DNA of 64,000 nucleotides, taken from contig CP048487.1 in assembly GCA_025560025.1 (NCBI GenBank), positions 248,001 to 312,000 on the forward strand, written 5' to 3'. Under the pieces are notes generated by a model that saw only the letters and a list, made by a program, of their open reading frames with translations, made no database searches and was not told the origin of the DNA. Below are positions 34,271 to 43,206 of this stretch, piece after piece (position 1 is the stretch's first letter; each line of letters starts with the position of its first letter). This DNA is from Agrobacterium tumefaciens (GTDB lineage Bacteria > Pseudomonadota > Alphaproteobacteria > Rhizobiales > Rhizobiaceae). The position numbers and the translations under genes are program-made.

Positions 34271-34834
34271 ATGAGCAAGTCCACCGACCTGTCGCCTGCC
34301 GCGACATCCACCGCGTATCGCTATGGCACCATGCAGAGATCGCTGCATTGGACAATGGCAACCGTCATCCTCATAGCGCTGGCAATCGGGCTTTACTGTT
34401 CGTATCTCGGCCACGGCTCGGTCCAGCGGCAGTTTCTCATGGACATCCACAAGTCGCTCGGCATGACAGCCTTGGCACTCCTGATCATCCGTATCCCGAT
34501 CCGCGCCGCGACGGCTGAGCCGGACTGGCGACGCAGGCCGCCGCTCTACGAGCGTCTTGCATCTAAGATCGTCCACCTTGCGCTCTACGCACTGATGATG
34601 CTGATGCCCATTTCCGGTTACGTCACCTCGTCTTCGGGAGGCCGGACAGTGCCGTGGTTCGCGCTATTCACTTGGCCAAATCTCCTCACGGAAAACCGTC
34701 CACTCGGACGGATGGTTGGCGTGATTCATCATTATGGCGGCTACACGTTCTTCGCGCTGCTTTTCCTCCACCTCGGCGCCGTCGTCCGGCACAGGCTGAT
34801 CAGGCAGGACGAAGTGCTATCCCGCATGCTGTAG
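34271..34834 (+). CDS. Cytochrome b561-family membrane protein
   Basis: 187 residues from ATG 34271; four transmembrane helices with haem-ligand histidines in MQRSLHWTMATVILIALAIG, LMDIHKSLGMTALALLIIRI, KIVHLALYALMMLMPISGYV and GVIHHYGGYTFFALLFLHLG. This is the bacterial CybB type, a di-haem quinone-linked superoxide or electron-transfer protein of the inner membrane. It probably forms a unit with the small exported protein just before. Not obviously linked to the catabolic operons around it. Confidence 0.88.
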   Translation: MSKSTDLSPAATSTAYRYGTMQRSLHWTMATVILIALAIGLYCSYLGHGSVQRQFLMDIHKSLGMTALALLIIRIPIRAATAEPDWRRRPPLYERLASKIVHLALYALMMLMPISGYVTSSSGGRTVPWFALFTWPNLLTENRPLGRMVGVIHHYGGYTFFALLFLHLGAVVRHRLIRQDEVLSRML

Positions 34835-34854
34835 GCTCTTCGTGCCGTGGCACC

Positions 34855-35754
34855 TTACGAGCCACTGAAATATTCGAGCTCATTGGCGATCCGCTCCACC
34901 GTCCGTAGCAGCGCGTGCGTCCGCGCTTCATCCGCGGCGGTGCGGTCCGCGAAAAAGACGCGTCCGTCGGTCAGCGACGGCTCGGTCAAGATAGTCCGCA
35001 GAGCGCCCTTGAGCGGATAGGCTTCGACCACCTTGGATGGGAATATGCCGATGCCGGTTCCGGCCGCGACAATCTGCAGGGCGGCATTCAGGCTCGAACA
35101 CAGGCAGGTCTTTTCCGGCGTGATCTTCGCTCCGGCGAACCAGCCGATCGTTGTTCGATACATGGCGGTCGGTGGCGGCGTCGTAACGATCGTCGATTGC
35201 GCCAGCTGGCGGGGCGAACTCCCAACGTTCTGCATGCCCGAAGCACCGACCCAATCGTTCGTCTGCACTCCGAGCGCCGATAGCCGGACTTCGCGCAACC
35301 CGATTGGATCGACGAGGATCGCGACATCGAGCTCGCCGTTCGTCAGCGATTGCTCGAGCACGTCGCTGGTGGCAACCACCCACTCGGGTCGCAGAAGGGG
35401 GAAGTCGGTTCGCATGCCATCGATAAGGCGTGGCATGCAGGTGACCGCGAACCCTTCCGCGACCCCGAAGCGCACATTTCCCTCCATTTCCGGTGTCCGC
35501 GAGAGATTGGCGAGGCCACGATAGGCATCCAGCACGATCGATGTGCGCCCGAGGAAAGCATGGCCATGCCGCGTCAGCCGCAATCCCCTGCCCTGTCTCT
35601 CGAACAGCGGAACCTCGATCTCGCTCTCCAGCTGCTTCAAGCGCAGCGACAGGGTCGGCTGCGTGACGTTGAGGCGGTCGGCGGCTTTCTGAACGCTGTT
35701 CAGCTGCGCCGTCCAATAGAAAGCCTCAAGCTGCGGAATGGATGGTCGATTCAT
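34855..35754 (-). CDS. LysR-family transcriptional regulator
   Basis: 299 residues. N-terminal winged HTH (PSIPQLEAFYWTAQLNSVQK, RLNVTQPTLSLRLKQLESEI, PLFERQGRGLRLTRHG) and a C-terminal two-lobe effector domain (VRFGVAEGFAVTCMPRLIDG, GELDVAILVDP, AAGTGIGIFPSKVVEAYPL). It is divergent from an MFS-HD-esterase operon across 100 bp, the classical arrangement for an LTTR activating its neighbour in response to the substrate. Confidence 0.92.
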   Translation of the reverse strand: MNRPSIPQLEAFYWTAQLNSVQKAADRLNVTQPTLSLRLKQLESEIEVPLFERQGRGLRLTRHGHAFLGRTSIVLDAYRGLANLSRTPEMEGNVRFGVAEGFAVTCMPRLIDGMRTDFPLLRPEWVVATSDVLEQSLTNGELDVAILVDPIGLREVRLSALGVQTNDWVGASGMQNVGSSPRQLAQSTIVTTPPPTAMYRTTIGWFAGAKITPEKTCLCSSLNAALQIVAAGTGIGIFPSKVVEAYPLKGALRTILTEPSLTDGRVFFADRTAADEARTHALLRTVERIANELEYFSGS

Positions 35755-35854
35755 TGAAAAAACCTATACGTGTTTCCGAAAAATCCCAATTGGACATTGG
35801 AAACCTATGCATCGAATAATCCGCGTCAAGAAGGTTGTCTGGGAGGAGACCTGA
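35755..35854. promoter_or_regulatory. Divergent LysR/MFS promoter region with LTTR-like repeats
   Basis: Within 100 bp, AACCTAT appears at about 35760 and again at about 35801 as a direct repeat. GTTTCC (about 35772) and GGAAAC (about 35798) form an inverted repeat with CCAATTGG between them. Such interlocked repeats are typical LTTR binding and activation sites. GGGAGGAG at the right end is the ribosome-binding site of the MFS gene. Confidence 0.45.
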
Positions 35855-37147
35855 ATGGCGAAGCGCAGCTGGATTGCGATCCTCATATTTACCGCCGTCA
35901 TCATCAACTACATCGACAGGATTGCGCTCTCGATCGCCTCGAAGCCGATCGTTGAGGAGTTCGGCTTCACACCGGTGCAGATGGGCTATCTGTTCTCGGG
36001 CTTTCTCTGGACATATGTGATCTGCCTCATCCCCATCGGCCTGCTCGTGGAGCGGATCGGCGCCAAGCGAATGGTCGGCGGCGGCATCGCGATCTGGTCG
36101 GGCGCAACGATCCTGACGGCGGCGACGTCCGGTTTCACAAGCCTGCTCGGCGCCCGCCTTGTTATGGGTGCCAGCGAAGCTTCGACCTTCCCGGCCTGCG
36201 GCCGCATCATCCGAAACTGGTTTCCCGAGCGCGAGCGTGGTCTGGTAACGACGCTTTTCAACGGCGGTTCTTCGGCTGGTCCCGCGCTCGGGGCGCTCGT
36301 CACCGCAGCACTGGTGGAGGCCGCCGGCTGGCGCACGACATTCGTCGTGCTCGGCATCATCGGTTATGTCTGGCTGGCCGCCTGGTGGTTCTGGTACGCC
36401 GAGCCCGAACGCGCCACGTGGCTCTCGGAAGATGAACGCCGGACAATTCTGGCCGGGCGCGATGGCGACAACAGCGGCGAGCCGACCCCGCCCTCCTCGC
36501 TTCGATATCTGCTGTCGCAGACCAGCGTCTGGGGCCTTGTGATCACGCAGGCTTGCCTCGTCTATACCGCCTATCTCTTCCTGACCTGGCTTCCGACTTT
36601 CCTGCAGTCGACGCGCGAACTCTCGACGCTCAACACCGGCTACCTCACCGCCATCCCCTATCTGATCACCATCGTGCTCAGCGTGCTGATCGCCTGGGCC
36701 AGCGACAAGTCCCTCTCCTCCGCGCGTATTCGGAGCGGCGCACGGCGCTATTTCATCGCGGCGATGGCGATCCTCTCGCTGCTTATCCTGCTCGCACCAT
36801 CCGTCAGCGATCTCTCGGAGCTACTGATCGTTCTCACGCTAGTGCTCACCGGCTCGACGACCGGCGCCGGGCTGAACTTCACGCTTGCGAGCGATCTCCT
36901 GCGCAATCCCGCCGATGTATCGCGCGTGATCGCGATCACCGCCCTTGGCGGCAATCTGTTCGGGCTCATCGCACCGATCATCACCGGCTATGTCGTGGCC
37001 GGTACCGGCGGCTACGACTGGGCATTCGCGGTTGCCGCCGGACTGCTGCTGGTGGGCGCGATCGCGACCCTGACGATGACCCGCCGGCCGATCGATCCGG
37101 AATTCGAAGCCGGCGCGGACGACGTTTCGCTGTACCAGACACAATAG
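35855..37147 (+). CDS. MFS transporter (anion:cation symporter type)
   Basis: 430 residues, twelve hydrophobic segments. MFS loop signature IPIGLLVERIGAKRMVGGG between helices 2 and 3, and RLVMGASEASTFPACGRIIR with RNWFPERERG, typical of the ACS (hexuronate/phthalate/organic anion) group. First gene of an operon with an HD-domain protein and three exported hydrolases under a divergent LysR. It would import an acid released by those hydrolases. Substrate not deducible. Confidence 0.87.
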   Translation: MAKRSWIAILIFTAVIINYIDRIALSIASKPIVEEFGFTPVQMGYLFSGFLWTYVICLIPIGLLVERIGAKRMVGGGIAIWSGATILTAATSGFTSLLGARLVMGASEASTFPACGRIIRNWFPERERGLVTTLFNGGSSAGPALGALVTAALVEAAGWRTTFVVLGIIGYVWLAAWWFWYAEPERATWLSEDERRTILAGRDGDNSGEPTPPSSLRYLLSQTSVWGLVITQACLVYTAYLFLTWLPTFLQSTRELSTLNTGYLTAIPYLITIVLSVLIAWASDKSLSSARIRSGARRYFIAAMAILSLLILLAPSVSDLSELLIVLTLVLTGSTTGAGLNFTLASDLLRNPADVSRVIAITALGGNLFGLIAPIITGYVVAGTGGYDWAFAVAAGLLLVGAIATLTMTRRPIDPEFEAGADDVSLYQTQ

Positions 37148-37155
37148 GCACGCCC

Positions 37156-37818
37156 ATGACCTATCACTACGCCCGTCCCCGCCGCGAGGTCACCGACGCG
37201 ACACGCAGAATGGTCGTCCAGGATTTCCCCGAAATCGCGGAGATACCCGACGATGATCTTCGCAGGCGAACCATCGAGGCGTGGAGCTACTCGCTGAGTT
37301 GCTCCGGTTTTCAGCGCCTGTCGGACATTCCGCCGGAGGGCAACCCGGGCTCGCCAGCACTGATCAGCGGCAGCCAGGCGGACCATGTGCGCGGCGTGTT
37401 CCGCTATACCAACGTCATCGCGCGCGAATTCCAGGATGCCTATCCGGCCGTCTCTATCGACTGGGGCATCCTGCTCGCTGGCGCCGCGTGCCACGACGTC
37501 GGCAAACCCTATGAGTTTGATACCGAGAACCGCCAGCGCTGGCAGAGAGATCCGGCGGGCGCCGGCGCTCCGACATTCCGGCATTCGGTTTTCGGCATGC
37601 ACGTCTGTCTGACCGTCGGCCTTCCCGACGAGGTCGCGCATATCGCCGTCGGTCATTCATTCGAGGGGAATCACACGGGAGTGAGTACGGAGTGCATGAT
37701 CGTTCGCCAGGCGGACCATGGTTGGTGGCATGTGGCCGCAGCGCTCGGGCTGGCCGATCCAGCGACACTTGGCGGACTGGCATCCAACCTGACCGTGCGC
37801 CCTCTTCGACCTAGCTAA
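37156..37818 (+). CDS. HD-domain protein (cytosolic metal-dependent hydrolase-like)
   Basis: About 220 residues from ATG 37156, eight bases after the MFS stop. The HD motif is seen as LLAGAACHDVGKPYEFD, with an upstream His (GSQADHVRGVFRYTNVIA) and downstream His residues in RHSVFGMHVCL and AVGHSFEGNHTG. This spacing is that of HD-superfamily hydrolases and lyases with one or two metals. The family includes phosphohydrolases and cyanamide-hydratase-like enzymes. A nucleotide-signalling role seems unlikely in a catabolic operon; hydrolysis of an imported metabolite is more plausible. A longer open frame from 36553 overlaps the MFS gene and is not real. Confidence 0.8.
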   Translation: MTYHYARPRREVTDATRRMVVQDFPEIAEIPDDDLRRRTIEAWSYSLSCSGFQRLSDIPPEGNPGSPALISGSQADHVRGVFRYTNVIAREFQDAYPAVSIDWGILLAGAACHDVGKPYEFDTENRQRWQRDPAGAGAPTFRHSVFGMHVCLTVGLPDEVAHIAVGHSFEGNHTGVSTECMIVRQADHGWWHVAAALGLADPATLGGLASNLTVRPLRPS

Positions 37819-37884
37819 GACTGTGCGACGACCATTGGTGGCCGCAGAGGATCAGATTCGCAATCAACGATGGAGGAGAAGTTG

Positions 37885-39507
37885 ATGAGACGATTGTCCC
37901 TATTGAGCCGGGCGGGAGGATTGGCCCTGCTGACGATGCCGCTGATATCGGCCTCGCCTGCCACTGCCCAAGAGTTTATCGCATCGCAGAGCAAGACGAC
38001 CGTCGAGACGAACAAGGGAAGCCTCGTCGGCGCTCTTGATGACGGCATCTACAGCTATCTGGGAGTGCCCTACGCAGAGGCCGAACGCTTCATGCCGGCG
38101 AAGGAGATCGAACCCTGGAAGGGGGTGCGTCCGGCGGTCACCTATGGCGAGAATTGCTTCATCCCGCAAATGAAGGAAGTTGCCGGCGACGAACTCTTCA
38201 ACCCGCACCGCTATATGCCGATGAGCGAAGCGTGCCAGTTCCTCAACGTCTGGACGCCAGCGATCAAGGACGGAAAGAAACGGCCGATCATGGTCTGGAT
38301 CCACGGCGGTGGCTTCACCAACGGTTCCGGTATCGAGCTGACATCCTATGACGGGCATAATCTCAGCAAGGAAGGCGATGTCGTCGTCGTCACGCTGAAC
38401 CACCGCCTGAATGTACTCGGCTTCCTCGATCTTTCCGCCTATGGAGACAAGTACAAGCAATCGGGCAATGCCAGCGTCACCGATCTCGTCGCGGCGCTGA
38501 AGTGGGTTCACGACAATGCCGAGGCTTTCGGCGGCGATCCCCGCAATGTCACGATCTTCGGCCAGTCCGGCGGTGGCTACAAGGTGCGCGCGCTGATGGG
38601 AACGCCGGCTGCGAAAGGCCTGTTCCAGAAGGCGATTGTCCAGAGTGGCTCGCGGACCGATTCCGTGACCGACCAGAAATCCTCGCGAAAGGTCGCGGAA
38701 CTTACGCTGAAGAACCTCGGCCTGAAGAAGAACGAGGTCGATAAGCTGGCGAAGGTCAACTACTACGACCTGCTTGCCGCATCCGACAAGGCGCTCAAGG
38801 ACGCGGCGGCCGCGGGCGCCAAGGATGCCCGCTACGCGCCGGTCGAGGACGGTTCCTACATTCCCGAGAACCCGGTCGGGACACGCTGGGTCGATCAGGC
38901 GAGCGACATTCCGCTCATGGTAGGGAACACGCTCAACGAATTCGAGACCGTGATCAACCACAAGAGCGCCGAGCTGCTTGCCGACAACCGAAGCGGCTGG
39001 GACGACGCCAAGGTCAAGGCCAAGCTCAAGGAACGCTTCGGCGACAAGGCCGACGCGGTCGGCACGGCATTCGCGGCCGCCTACCCGGAGAAGAAGCCGG
39101 CCGACGCTTACTTCATCGACCTTCGCTTCCGCCCCGGCGCGATACGCGATCTCGACCTGAAGGCAAAGCAGAACGGAGCGCCTGTTTATTCCTACATGTT
39201 CGCTTATGAATCGCCGGTGCTCGATGGCATCGCCATGTCGTGGCATTGCTCAGAACTGCCTTATGTCTTCGCCAATGCCGGGCTGGTCAAGACCTCGACC
39301 GGCGGTGGCGCGGAAGCGCTCGAACTCTCGAAGAAGATGAGCCAGGCGTGGGTGAATTTTGCCCGCAAGGGCAAGCCGAGCGCCGAAGGCCTTCCGGATT
39401 GGCCCGCCTACACGAGCGACAAACCATCGACGATGGTCTTCGACAAGGATAGCCGCGTCGCCGTCGATCTCGACCGCAAGCTGCTGCAGGCAGCCGGCGC
39501 GCTCTAG
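37885..39507 (+). CDS. Exported carboxylesterase, type B
   Basis: About 540 residues from ATG 37885 (GGAGGAG upstream; ATG 37870 is too early). Signal peptide ends at about ATA-Q (LLTMPLISASPATAQ). Carboxylesterase B hallmarks are YSYLGVPYAEAERF, the oxyanion motif WIHGGGFTNGSG and nucleophile Ser228 in TIFGQSGGGYKVRAL. The acidic residue is in NTLNEFETV and the catalytic His in AMSWHCSELPYVF. It would hydrolyse carboxylic esters outside the cytoplasm, perhaps plant phenolic or acetyl esters. One of three exported hydrolases in a row. Confidence 0.88.
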   Translation: MRRLSLLSRAGGLALLTMPLISASPATAQEFIASQSKTTVETNKGSLVGALDDGIYSYLGVPYAEAERFMPAKEIEPWKGVRPAVTYGENCFIPQMKEVAGDELFNPHRYMPMSEACQFLNVWTPAIKDGKKRPIMVWIHGGGFTNGSGIELTSYDGHNLSKEGDVVVVTLNHRLNVLGFLDLSAYGDKYKQSGNASVTDLVAALKWVHDNAEAFGGDPRNVTIFGQSGGGYKVRALMGTPAAKGLFQKAIVQSGSRTDSVTDQKSSRKVAELTLKNLGLKKNEVDKLAKVNYYDLLAASDKALKDAAAAGAKDARYAPVEDGSYIPENPVGTRWVDQASDIPLMVGNTLNEFETVINHKSAELLADNRSGWDDAKVKAKLKERFGDKADAVGTAFAAAYPEKKPADAYFIDLRFRPGAIRDLDLKAKQNGAPVYSYMFAYESPVLDGIAMSWHCSELPYVFANAGLVKTSTGGGAEALELSKKMSQAWVNFARKGKPSAEGLPDWPAYTSDKPSTMVFDKDSRVAVDLDRKLLQAAGAL

Positions 39508-39602
39508 ATTGCGCCGCTGCGCCGGGCGGGTCGATCGCCCGGCGCTTTTCTCGCTTGCCCTTCGACGACGGGCGAGCGCGACCATGTATTTCAGGAGGTA
39601 TA

Positions 39603-40946
39603 ATGAAGACGATTGCCCTATTGACCGCCCTCACCGCCGTTCCCGCAATTGTATTGGCTCAGCAGGACAAGACGCCCGCGACAGCGGATCAGGCGCCCTA
39701 CGAATCCCACTACATCAGGCTGAGCGACGACACGGAAGGGCTGCTGCTGCAGCCGAAGGCGCCCAATCCGAACGCGCATGTCGCCTTCGTGTTCTCCCAC
39801 CCCAATCGCGACAACTTCAAGGAGCTTCCGGGACCCGCCATTGCCAGCCATGGCTATACGGTGATGCTGGTGAACTATCGCGGCGACCGCGACAACCCGG
39901 ATGCGCCGCCCGAAGACTTCCTGCCCAGCATCTCGGAGGGCATCGCCAAACTGAGGACGCTGCCGGGCATCGACAAGGTCGTCCTGCTCGCCCACAGCGG
40001 CGGCACGCACATGGGCACGCTTTACGAAAACGTCGCCGAGCATGGTCCGGCCACCTGCCAGGGAGCGGAGAAGATCGTTCCCTGCGACGGCAAGAAGATC
40101 GGCAAGCTCGAAAAGCCGGATGCGCTGATCCTGCTTGATCCGACCCTCGGCGCAGCGCATCAGATGAGCGCCGTCGATCCCGCTGGCGGAGGCGAGAAGC
40201 GCGACGCAAGCCTCGATATGTTCGCCAAGGAAAACGGCTATGACATCGAAGGCAAGAAGGCGACCTATACGCCTGAGTTCGCCAAGGCGTTCTATGCCGC
40301 CCAGGCGAAGCGCAACAACGAGATCGTCGATGCCGCGCTTGAGCGGCTGAAGCTGATCGAAGCCGGCAAGGGCGAATTTTCGAACGACGAGCCCTTCGTC
40401 GTGAAGGGCGTCGGCATCCGGGCACTTGGAGCCCGTCTCTACCAGCCGGATCTCTCCTTCGCCGCGCACACCAAGCAGTCTCACATGCTGCTGAAGGCCG
40501 ACGGAACGCGACATGTTGAGGTGATCAAGTCTGTGCGCCCATCAGCCGGCGGCCAGCAGGTCCTGACGATGCTCGACGAGCTGGGCGCCATGAATTACTC
40601 GACGACGGTCCGTGGGTTCCTCGCCAATTCGGCGATCCGCGCAAGCGCAGACTACGCCTTCACGGCCGACGACATTACCGGGATTGACTGGGCCTCGTCC
40701 TACACCTCGACGCCGGCAAACGCCGAAGGCGTGACCGTGCCTGCTCTCGTGCTGACGATGAGCTGCCATTATCTCGTCGTCCCGGGCGAAGTGATCTACG
40801 ACCGCCTCGGTTCGAAGGACAAGACCTACGCCTCGGTAGAGGGCGCCACGCATCTCTTCCAGCCGTGCCGGTCCGAGTATGGCGACACGAAGAAGCGCGT
40901 GTTCGATTTTGTCGATGAATGGGTTTCCAAACCCGGGCGCCTCTAG
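39603..40946 (+). CDS. Exported alpha/beta-hydrolase
   Basis: About 447 residues from ATG 39603 with AGGAGGT upstream. Signal peptide TALTAVPAIVLAQQ. Nucleophile Ser132 in VVLLAHSGGTHMGTLYEN; an insertion with a Cys pair (ATCQGAEKIVPCDGKK), probably a disulphide, comes next. The catalytic His is likely in VEGATHLFQPCRSEYGD, also flanked by Cys. The fold is right but the subfamily is not one I can name. The Cys residues and export signal point to a periplasmic enzyme. Co-linear with the two type B esterases beside it. Confidence 0.8.
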   Translation: MKTIALLTALTAVPAIVLAQQDKTPATADQAPYESHYIRLSDDTEGLLLQPKAPNPNAHVAFVFSHPNRDNFKELPGPAIASHGYTVMLVNYRGDRDNPDAPPEDFLPSISEGIAKLRTLPGIDKVVLLAHSGGTHMGTLYENVAEHGPATCQGAEKIVPCDGKKIGKLEKPDALILLDPTLGAAHQMSAVDPAGGGEKRDASLDMFAKENGYDIEGKKATYTPEFAKAFYAAQAKRNNEIVDAALERLKLIEAGKGEFSNDEPFVVKGVGIRALGARLYQPDLSFAAHTKQSHMLLKADGTRHVEVIKSVRPSAGGQQVLTMLDELGAMNYSTTVRGFLANSAIRASADYAFTADDITGIDWASSYTSTPANAEGVTVPALVLTMSCHYLVVPGEVIYDRLGSKDKTYASVEGATHLFQPCRSEYGDTKKRVFDFVDEWVSKPGRL

Positions 40947-40998
40947 CGCGACCGCGGTTCGAGTATCCCATCCCAACGATCTTAGGAGGAGATCATCC

Positions 40999-42684
40999 AT
41001 GAGGAAAACCACATTGAAATCGAGCCTGCTGGCGGCCGCGGCAAGCCTCGCCACACTTGGACTGTCGTTCGGAGCGGCGCACGCGGCATCCGAAATCGGC
41101 GTCGTCACGACCGAAGGCGGCAAGGTGAGCGGCGTGGACACGGATGTGCCCGGCGTCGAAGTCTTCAAGGGCATCCCGTTCGCCGGGCCTACCGGTGGCG
41201 ACAACCGCTTCAAGCCGCCGCAGCCGGTCGAGACGTGGGACGGGGTCAGGAAGGCCGACACCTGGGGCGACCAGGCGCTTCAGGACGTCCACACCAACCC
41301 GACCGGCGCTTTCTGGGGCGATGAGTTCTACTTCGATCCGGATTTTCTGCCGAAGGCCAGCGAGAGCGGCCTGAACCTGAATGTCTGGACACCGGCAAAG
41401 AGCACGAAGGCGAAATTGCCGGTCTATGTCTGGATCCACGGCGGCGCCAATCATCACGGCTACGCGTCCGAAATGGAATTCTACGCATCGAAGCTGGCGG
41501 CCAAGGGCATTATCGTGGTGTCGGTGCAATACCGCCTCGGCGCGCTTGGCTGGCTGGCACTGCCGGAGCTTTCGGCCGAGAGCCCAAACAAGGTCTCCGG
41601 CAACTACGCCATGCTCGACCTCATCAAGGCGCTGCAGTGGGTGCATGGGAATATCGCGGGCTTCGGCGGCGATCCCGATAATGTCACCATCGGCGGCCAG
41701 TCGGCCGGCGCGCGCAACTCGTCGATGCTGCTGCGCTCACCGCTGGCCAAGGGTCTCTTCCATCGCGCGGTGATCGAGAGCGGCCAGACCGGCTTTTTCT
41801 CTTTGCCGATGCAGCCGCTCGCCGAGCGCGAGGAAGCCAACAAGAAGGCCGTCGAGCAGGCCTTCGGCAAGCCCATGAACCTGGCCGACCTGCGCGCCAT
41901 TCCGACCGACGACTTCATTTCCAAGAAGGCCGCGGACGACAAGACGCAGCTCTACGAAGCGCTGCACAAGGGCGTCAATGGAACGGCGCAGCATACGGTC
42001 GACGGGTATGTCTTCACCAACGAGTCCGTCGATCTGCTTCGCCCGGGGGCGCTTGATGGCATCGACATCATGTTCGGCGGGACCTCGGATGAATATACGT
42101 CGCTGATGGGCGGTCCGGACAAGACACTTTCGGATACGGAATTCGCCGATGCCATGTCGAAGATCGGCTATGACGATGCCTGGAAGAAGGTCTATCGCCC
42201 ATCGGATCCGCAGGATGCCTATCGCAAGTGGCTGCGCGCCAAGGCGGACTACAATCTGCAGGGTTATCTGCTGTCCGCGGAGATCGCGAAGCGGCGTAAC
42301 AAGAACTCCAACATCTACACCTTCTACTTCAACCACGCTCCTCCGGGGCGCAACACCGAGTTCTACGGCTCCTTCCACTCCTCCGACCTTTGGTACTTCA
42401 TGGATTCGATCCGCGAAAAGCCGGGCCAACGGTTCTGGACCGGCGCCGACTACCGCATGGCGGATACGATGTCCTCCTATCTCGCGAACTTCGTTAAGAC
42501 CGGCGATCCGAACGGCAAGAAGCTGCCGGAATGGCCGCAGGCGACGCACAGCACGTTCATGCGTTTCCACGACGGCTACGCGCTCTCAGTCAAGCACACG
42601 CCCTATCCGGAGCGTGACGCACTGAACCGGGAGACTATCATTCGCGTCCAGAAACTCGAGGTCGAGTCCGGCGGTAAACACTGA
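40999..42684 (+). CDS. Exported carboxylesterase, type B
   Basis: About 561 residues from ATG 40999 (AGGAGGAGA upstream). Signal peptide ends SFGAAHA. Motifs are VEVFKGIPFAGPTGGDNRF, oxyanion loop WIHGGANHHGYASE, nucleophile Ser235 in TIGGQSAGARNSSML, acid residue in FGGTSDEYTSL and His in YGSFHSSDLWYFM. It is a paralogue of the esterase at 37885 but differs around the active-site entrance, suggesting different ester specificity. It is probably the last gene of the LysR-controlled operon. Confidence 0.88.
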   Translation: MRKTTLKSSLLAAAASLATLGLSFGAAHAASEIGVVTTEGGKVSGVDTDVPGVEVFKGIPFAGPTGGDNRFKPPQPVETWDGVRKADTWGDQALQDVHTNPTGAFWGDEFYFDPDFLPKASESGLNLNVWTPAKSTKAKLPVYVWIHGGANHHGYASEMEFYASKLAAKGIIVVSVQYRLGALGWLALPELSAESPNKVSGNYAMLDLIKALQWVHGNIAGFGGDPDNVTIGGQSAGARNSSMLLRSPLAKGLFHRAVIESGQTGFFSLPMQPLAEREEANKKAVEQAFGKPMNLADLRAIPTDDFISKKAADDKTQLYEALHKGVNGTAQHTVDGYVFTNESVDLLRPGALDGIDIMFGGTSDEYTSLMGGPDKTLSDTEFADAMSKIGYDDAWKKVYRPSDPQDAYRKWLRAKADYNLQGYLLSAEIAKRRNKNSNIYTFYFNHAPPGRNTEFYGSFHSSDLWYFMDSIREKPGQRFWTGADYRMADTMSSYLANFVKTGDPNGKKLPEWPQATHSTFMRFHDGYALSVKHTPYPERDALNRETIIRVQKLEVESGGKH

Positions 42685-43102
42685 GCCAATCGGTCGCTTT
42701 GGTCGCGGCGCCTCGCGGAAGTCGGCCGATGCTAACTTCCGCTTCCTAATAACATGAACCCATACATCAAAGAGTTCACAGCTAGGAGGAAGCGACCTAA
42801 AGGGGCCACCAGACAATCTCATCCGTGTTCCCTGGTGGCTTGCCCTAGTCGAAGTCTGGGATGAGGATGCGCTGATATTACGCGAAGGTAAATCCAACAG
42901 CGAAATTTGGGAGGAGCCAGACATTCTAGGAGGACTCTCTCCGCCTGGTCCGACGTGCTCGTTGACCTTTCACAGTTCGTGCCGCTTGCTCTCTAGGGCT
43001 TTGCTGACTCGCCGCACTCACAAGACGGAAGTCAAACGACCGGCAGTGATCCATGACGAGAGAGGGTTCCGCTGCGAACCAAGCCTCAGTTGGATAACAC
43101 CT
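42685..43102. other. 418-bp stretch without a convincing gene
   Basis: Between the last esterase and the promoter module at 43103. Short open frames exist (for example one starting at ATG about 42752 with MNPYIKEFTARRKRPKG, and an adjacent frame reading WDEDALILREGKSNSE), but none has a ribosome-binding site or adequate length. They could be a decayed small gene. No clear terminator was found after 42684. Confidence 0.4.
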
Positions 43103-43206
43103 AGCTATAGGGCACGGCGACCGCATCCAAGACGCCACAGCTCTATAGCCAATTCTTATGTAGTTCTTGTCATTTCGAAATAGCCTTACCTAGCTATTGC
43201 TCGCAC
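43103..43206 (+). promoter_or_regulatory. Paired-CTATAG promoter module, copy A
   Basis: Contains CTATAG at 43105-43110 and again at 43143-43148, GAAATAGCCTT at 43177-43187 and GCAC at 43203-43206. The same elements occur at the same distances (38, 34 and 26 bases) at 53343-53444 before another transporter. The 32 bases between the two CTATAG sites are not conserved in sequence, only in length. Two regulator sites with fixed spacing upstream of a core promoter fit this pattern. Homology stops where the truncated binding-protein gene begins. Confidence 0.65.

Noticed and set aside
36553..37818. Long open frame overlapping most of the MFS gene before the HD-domain gene
   Set aside because: The first 200 codons are the shifted frame of the MFS gene, Arg/His-rich and without domain features. 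The HD protein starts at ATG 37156.
37900..39246. 448-codon minus-strand open frame opposite the carboxylesterase
   Set aside because: Antisense shadow of a clear type B carboxylesterase.
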